From Candidatus Melainabacteria bacterium GWA2_34_9 (lineage in GTDB: Bacteria > Cyanobacteriota > Vampirovibrionia > Gastranaerophilales > UBA9971), in NCBI GenBank assembly GCA_001784535.1, contig MFRJ01000087.1, forward strand, positions 19,197 through 27,182: a DNA stretch of 7,986 nucleotides, read 5' to 3'. A program made the translations under genes and the position numbers. Shown here piece after piece: positions 4,899 to 7,986 of this stretch. How positions within the stretch are numbered: position 1 is the stretch's first letter; every line of letters starts with the position of its first letter. The notes under the pieces were generated by a model that saw nothing but the letters and a program-made list of their open reading frames with translations, was not told the origin of the DNA and made no database searches.

Positions 4899-7313
4899 TT
4901 AAATTTTAGTTAAAACCTTGTAAATATGAAACGCTGACGGCTCAAGCTTTTCAAAATAAAGTTTATTGTCTGACAAATTATTTACTTCTGTTTTTTCAGA
5001 AAAATCTAATTCTTCTCTATCAAAAACATATTCTGAAACAACAGAAAAATCTCTGGGGACAAGGGTTTCAATATTATAAATAGCTTGATTTTCAACATCT
5101 ACAACTTCACCGGCAGAATTTCTGGTAACTTCAGTCGGAGGTTTTTCATTTGCAACAACAAAAATATTTTCTTTTGAGTTTTCAGAAGTAACTAACCAAC
5201 TTATAAAACCTGTATCTTTATTATTACCAACGATTTTAGCTTTACCGTTTAATAAAACGTCATTATTTAATGCAAATCTGTTTATGGCGTCAAATTTTTC
5301 AAAGAATTCATAATTATCATTTCTTTTCATTGACTCTTCTGCACCAATTACAGACTCTATACCTGTTTTTGTAAAAGATTCATCACCGTCTACAAACATA
5401 ACAGGTCTGGAAGAAAGCTCTCCACCAGGAATAAATTTAAATTTAAACCATTTAAACAACGCTCCTGCTTCTCCAAGCTGACCCGGATACTGGTTAATTT
5501 CTCTAAATTCGCCGTCCTGATTATTATAAATCTTCAAAATTGACATTTTTTCTTTATTTTTGCCAATTGTTTTATTATATTCTTCAAGCTGTTCGTTGTC
5601 TTCCACAACTCGTGAAACAGTTTTTTGGTACTGTGAAATAATATCACATCCCCAGAGAAGGTCAAAAGCCATATCACTATGATATTCTTTAAAGAAATTA
5701 TCCCAGAGCATATATTCAGCAAGCGCTGCAAAATGAGGGACTTCTTTTTTCAATTCATTATTAGCTAAACCTAAAACTTTTCTTGGAGCTCTGTAACTTA
5801 TGGGAAAACCGTCTTTTTCAGAAACTTCGTCAACGATATGATCAATATGATCAACCCTGAAACCGTCAAAATTATAGTCGCTGCGGATTTTTTTAAGGAA
5901 ATTTACATAAAAATCTATTACTTTTTGGTTGTATTCTTTTTTGTCAAAATAAACAAAATAATAAGGTGTCTGGCAATCAAGGTTTGCAAAATGCGTTACA
6001 TCTTTGTCCAGATTGTCAAAATGCCTGAACATAGGATAGCCGCCGCCTTCATTCATTTTGTCAAAAGCAGGCACTCCCGAAGAACACCATGCCCCACCAG
6101 GAGCCGGCCACAGTCCTTCTTTTATAAGCTCGCCTATAATTTCGCCATGTTGTGTAATATCATCTTCTGTTAATTCGGAATTAACAGGTTTTTCAAGTAT
6201 TTTACAAATTATTTCTTTTACTCTTGTTAAAATCTTTTCCTGATTTTCTTTTGTAAGCATGAGATTTGAAAATTCTTTTTTCTTTAAAAGAAGTTTATCC
6301 TTAAAAATCTCAAAAATTTCTTTTAAATCATCGGTAAGAGGAATATAAATTCCTAATAATTCTTCCTGTAAAATAATTTTAGCTCTTTCAATAAAGATAA
6401 AATTATGCGTTTGAGCCAAATTTAAGTCTATTTTTTCTATTTCTTCCTTAAAAGTATTATTATCATTTTGAGCTAATTTTAAAGCAATTTTTTCAGCTTC
6501 TTCCGTTAATTTATTGGTTAAATCCTTAATATCAAACCATCTTGCAACATAAGGCTCGGCAAGCACTGTTTTGGAAAACCTTCCTGTTTGAGGAAGCACG
6601 TCATACATAGTTGGATGCCCTGCAAGCTGTGTTAAAGCAAGAAAAAGTCTTATCTGATTTTTTGCATCAAGCTGGAATGAGTTTAAACCTTCCAAGCCGG
6701 CAGAGCCGTCTTTCAGGTTTTTCACTCCCGCTCCGCATTCCAAATTTTCTTTTATGAATGAATCTTCCAAATTTTCGCTGACTTCAGAACTTTTTGGAAG
6801 ATACGCACATCCGAATTCTCTCGGATGAAAAGGAATTATGTACATTGTTGTCGCCAAAATCCCTTGTTCAAGGTTTCCACCAGGTAAAGTTACAAGCTGT
6901 TTAAGCCAGTCAATGAATTTTCCGGGTTCTTTTGTTTTGTTTCCGTTTCCCAGCCCTGCAAGATTTACAAGTTTTACATTATGTCCTTCTTTATTAATCC
7001 AGCTTGAATCTTTGTATCCTGCACGACTTACAGGACTTATATTTTCAGGAGTAAAATTAAAATTTTCATCTTTATAAGTATTATTAAGCTTTAATTTTTC
7101 TTCAAGTGCAAGCAGCGTTTCTGCTTCTGTTAATTCTTCAAGCGCTTTTATATGAGGATATGGAAGATAACCGTATTTTTGAACTTTATTAATAATATAA
7201 TTTTTTCTGTTTTCATCAATTTCTGCAACATTATATAAGGATTTTAAGCCTGCAAAAATATGAGTTAAATTTTCTGAATTAATCGTCAATAAAGATTGGG
7301 CTATTAGACTCAT
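4899..7313 (-). CDS. Divergent GH13 (alpha-amylase superfamily) glycosidase-like protein with helical insertion
   Basis: This is an 804-residue cytoplasmic protein (no signal peptide) of the alpha-amylase clan. Visible GH13 signatures: region I as YDVLPQTG (Asp238), region II as FDGFRVDHIDHI with the nucleophile Asp488, region III as ALAEYMLW with the acid/base Glu533, and region IV as FVDGDES with Asp644. Region I has Gln-Thr where Asn-His is usual, and region IV has Asp-Gly-Asp instead of Asn-His-Asp, so two substrate-binding histidines are missing although the catalytic triad is kept. Residues 262-400 form a Lys/Glu-rich helical insertion containing a 19-residue repeat. A Gly-rich stretch (NEGGGYPMF) lies near 421-429, and a beta-rich C-terminal domain spans about 690-804. 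The ATG follows GAGG at eight bases. It probably acts on an alpha-glucan or alpha-glucoside; hydrolase, phosphorylase or transferase activity cannot be decided. Confidence 0.8.
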   Translation of the reverse strand: MSLIAQSLLTINSENLTHIFAGLKSLYNVAEIDENRKNYIINKVQKYGYLPYPHIKALEELTEAETLLALEEKLKLNNTYKDENFNFTPENISPVSRAGYKDSSWINKEGHNVKLVNLAGLGNGNKTKEPGKFIDWLKQLVTLPGGNLEQGILATTMYIIPFHPREFGCAYLPKSSEVSENLEDSFIKENLECGAGVKNLKDGSAGLEGLNSFQLDAKNQIRLFLALTQLAGHPTMYDVLPQTGRFSKTVLAEPYVARWFDIKDLTNKLTEEAEKIALKLAQNDNNTFKEEIEKIDLNLAQTHNFIFIERAKIILQEELLGIYIPLTDDLKEIFEIFKDKLLLKKKEFSNLMLTKENQEKILTRVKEIICKILEKPVNSELTEDDITQHGEIIGELIKEGLWPAPGGAWCSSGVPAFDKMNEGGGYPMFRHFDNLDKDVTHFANLDCQTPYYFVYFDKKEYNQKVIDFYVNFLKKIRSDYNFDGFRVDHIDHIVDEVSEKDGFPISYRAPRKVLGLANNELKKEVPHFAALAEYMLWDNFFKEYHSDMAFDLLWGCDIISQYQKTVSRVVEDNEQLEEYNKTIGKNKEKMSILKIYNNQDGEFREINQYPGQLGEAGALFKWFKFKFIPGGELSSRPVMFVDGDESFTKTGIESVIGAEESMKRNDNYEFFEKFDAINRFALNNDVLLNGKAKIVGNNKDTGFISWLVTSENSKENIFVVANEKPPTEVTRNSAGEVVDVENQAIYNIETLVPRDFSVVSEYVFDREELDFSEKTEVNNLSDNKLYFEKLEPSAFHIYKVLTKI
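6390..6503. repeat. Two diverged 57-base tandem repeats in the GH13 insertion
   Basis: Bases 6447-6503 encode EEAEKIALKLAQNDNNTFK and bases 6390-6446 encode EEIEKIDLNLAQTHNFIFI (residues 271-289 and 290-308). The match is seen at both protein (EE.EKI.L.LAQ) and DNA level. A weaker third unit (IERAKIILQEEL, residues 308-319) follows at the same period. The unit forms one amphipathic helix plus turn. Confidence 0.65.
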
Positions 7314-7348
7314 TTCTTTTTCCTCAAAATAATACCTCTGTTTATATT

Positions 7349-7379
7349 TTTACATCAAAATCTTTTTACTGAAAGTCAA
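7349..7379 (-). promoter_or_regulatory. Candidate promoter for the GH13 gene
   Basis: On the minus strand TTGACT (7374-7379, five of six matches to the -35 consensus) is followed after 19 bases by TGTAAA (7349-7354, four of six). Transcription would start about 30 bases before the ATG. The -35 is good, the -10 and spacing are mediocre. Confidence 0.35.
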
Positions 7380-7400
7380 TTTTTTTTAAATTTTTGTAAT

Positions 7401-7475
7401 TAGTCAGGGGGTATGAGAAAAGTAGTGGAAATATGAAAGCCCCGTGGCATCCGTAAAGCGCCGACTTTTTTCTCA
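7401..7475. other. GC-rich, foldable patch of unknown nature
   Basis: Within very AT-rich flanks, 7437-7465 is about two-thirds G+C. On the plus strand TGAGAAAAGT (7414-7423) can pair with ACTTTTTTCTCA (7464-7475) with a two-base bulge, enclosing the GC-rich core; GGGG at 7407-7410 can pair with CCCC at 7440-7443. Two tiny overlapping frames are present: MRKVVEI (7413-7436) and MKAPWHP (7433-7456), sharing ATGA. The AGGGGG before the first ends one base short of its ATG, too close for a good ribosome site. It could be a structured RNA, a leader or a mobile-element relic; none is established. Confidence 0.35.
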
Positions 7476-7685
7476 AACTTGGTGATAACTTAAAGTTCAT
7501 TTTTCTTCCTTAAAAAGTGCGAAAACTTCCATTTATTTAAATGTACTTTAAACTAAATTTAAAGCCTGTTTAAAGATACAAGAGGCTTTACAAACTAGGT
7601 AGTTTTTATTATACGCCAAAATGCATGGTGTGAAAAGCAAAAAGCAAGGCAGGCATGTATTATTTCTTTAAATCAGAAAAAACAG

Positions 7686-7732
7686 CAAAGGTGGAACAAA
7701 GGTGTTGCAAAAGGTCATGCAAGGTGTTGCAA
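7686..7732. repeat. Iteron-like cluster, four degenerate 10-12-base units
   Basis: The plus strand reads as consecutive units CAAAGGTGGAA (7686), CAAAGGTGTTG (7697), CAAAAGGTCATG (7708) and CAAGGTGTTG (7720), i.e. a period of 10-12 bases, close to one helical turn. GGTGTTGCAA occurs exactly twice (7701-7710 and 7723-7732). Such phased units often bind a protein on one face of DNA; no binding protein is visible in the window. Confidence 0.55.
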
Positions 7733-7751
7733 TATTTAAAAATGCAACACC
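7723..7751 (+). terminator. Perfect nine-base-pair hairpin, possibly a plus-strand terminator
   Basis: GGTGTTGCA (7723-7731) and TGCAACACC (7743-7751) form a perfect stem with an 11-base A/T loop. On the plus strand it is followed by CTTTATTTTATT, a loose T-rich tail; on the minus strand there is no T-run. If functional as a terminator it would serve plus-strand transcription, yet no plus-strand gene is seen, so it may instead be an inverted operator sharing its arms with the repeat cluster. Confidence 0.4.
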
Positions 7752-7821
7752 CTTTATTTTATTAAATATTACATAACTTTAAATAAAAAATTATTTTTTA
7801 AATTTATTTTTATATTTATTA

Positions 7822-7986
7822 TTATTTTATTTCCAAATTTTCTAAAATAGCTTCATTTTTATCATTAAATTTTATTCTGCATATAAAATCACTTCTTATC
7901 ATTGCACCAAAACCATTTTGTGAATCCACATAAGATTTAATTGAATAACTATTATCTTCATATTTTAAAAAACTAAAATCTTCAAG
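7822..7986 (-). CDS. C-terminal end of an unrecognised protein (N-terminus beyond window)
   Basis: An open frame enters from the right edge and runs 54 codons to a TAA at 7822-7824. Codon use is as AT-rich as the neighbours. The visible part reads as alternating beta strands: YSIKSYVDSQNGFG, then AMIRSDFICRIKFND and a final EAILENLEIK. The S.VDSQNGFGA.IR..F.C.I pattern recalls, from memory, small beta-rich C-terminal domains of secreted or membrane-anchored proteins, but I cannot name a family. No signal peptide or start is visible because the N-terminus lies outside. It runs in the same direction as all other genes, with a long A/T-rich spacer after it. Confidence 0.65.
   Translation of the reverse strand, partial: LEDFSFLKYEDNSYSIKSYVDSQNGFGAMIRSDFICRIKFNDKNEAILENLEIK

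Larger units (their letters stand above)
7314..7821. other. Gene-free stretch between the GH13 gene and the right-edge gene
   Basis: No open reading frame of convincing length or codon use is present on either strand. From left to right it holds the GH13 promoter candidate, a GC-rich patch (7401-7475), several AT-rich short palindromes (for example AACTTAAAGTT near 7488 and an eight-base-pair stem TAAAGCCT 7560-7567 / AGGCTTTA 7583-7590), and the iteron-like cluster with a perfect hairpin (7686-7755). Beyond that (7756-7821) it is almost pure A/T. I see no tRNA, rRNA or riboswitch signature that I can name. Confidence 0.7.

Noticed and set aside
5838..6173. Plus-strand open frame of 111 codons inside the GH13 gene
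   Set aside because: It is antisense to conserved GH13 segments (GFRVDHID and the Gly-rich region) and has a composition typical of a shadow frame, with no convincing ribosome site.
7401..7497. Known riboswitch in the GC-rich patch
   Set aside because: I compared it by eye with the conserved cores I remember (TPP, cobalamin, SAM, glycine, preQ1, fluoride, ZTP, THF, c-di-GMP) and found no matching core on either strand.
7686..7755. Repeat cluster as a CRISPR array
   Set aside because: Units of 10-12 bases are directly abutting with no spacers, and no cas genes are present.

Overview
Organism. The window is AT-rich and encodes a Gram-negative-type flagellum, with both L-ring (FlgH) and P-ring (FlgI) proteins and the P-ring chaperone FlgA. 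Signal peptides are ordinary Sec type, and TTG starts occur behind good ribosome-binding sites. A low-GC, diderm, flagellated bacterium carrying a large cytoplasmic glycoside hydrolase would fit a fermentative gut lineage such as the Vampirovibrionia/Melainabacteria (Gastranaerophilales). That placement is inferred from gene style only; no rRNA or other marker gene is present. All recognised genes lie on the minus strand, so the region is transcribed from right to left. Layout in transcription order, from the right edge: (a) the last 54 codons of an unrecognised protein (7822-7986); (b) a gene-free stretch of about 510 bases (7314-7821) holding an iteron-like repeat cluster with a perfect hairpin and an unexplained GC-rich patch; (c) an 804-residue divergent GH13 (alpha-amylase superfamily) protein with a long helical insertion (4899-7313); (d) a 115-residue secreted protein rich in Cys-Asn-Pro-Cys motifs (4416-4763), with its own promoter candidate and followed by tandem terminator-like hairpins; (e) a tightly packed flagellar rod/ring operon: SLT-type lytic transglycosylase, flgF, flgG, flgA, flgH and flgI, the last cut by the left edge. 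How the flagellar genes work together. FlgF and FlgG form the proximal and distal rod and leave through the flagellar type III export gate. The transglycosylase plausibly opens the peptidoglycan for the rod. FlgA, FlgH and FlgI are Sec-exported; FlgA chaperones FlgI into the P ring and FlgH forms the L ring. Intergenic gaps are 2 to 57 bases with no internal terminator, so one polycistronic mRNA is likely. Points most worth following: the CNPC protein, the divergent GH13 enzyme with an internal 19-residue repeat, a palindromic dispersed-repeat-like element that supplies the flgA stop codon, an FlgH without a lipobox, and the repeat cluster at the right end. No CRISPR array, tRNA, rRNA or transposase is visible.
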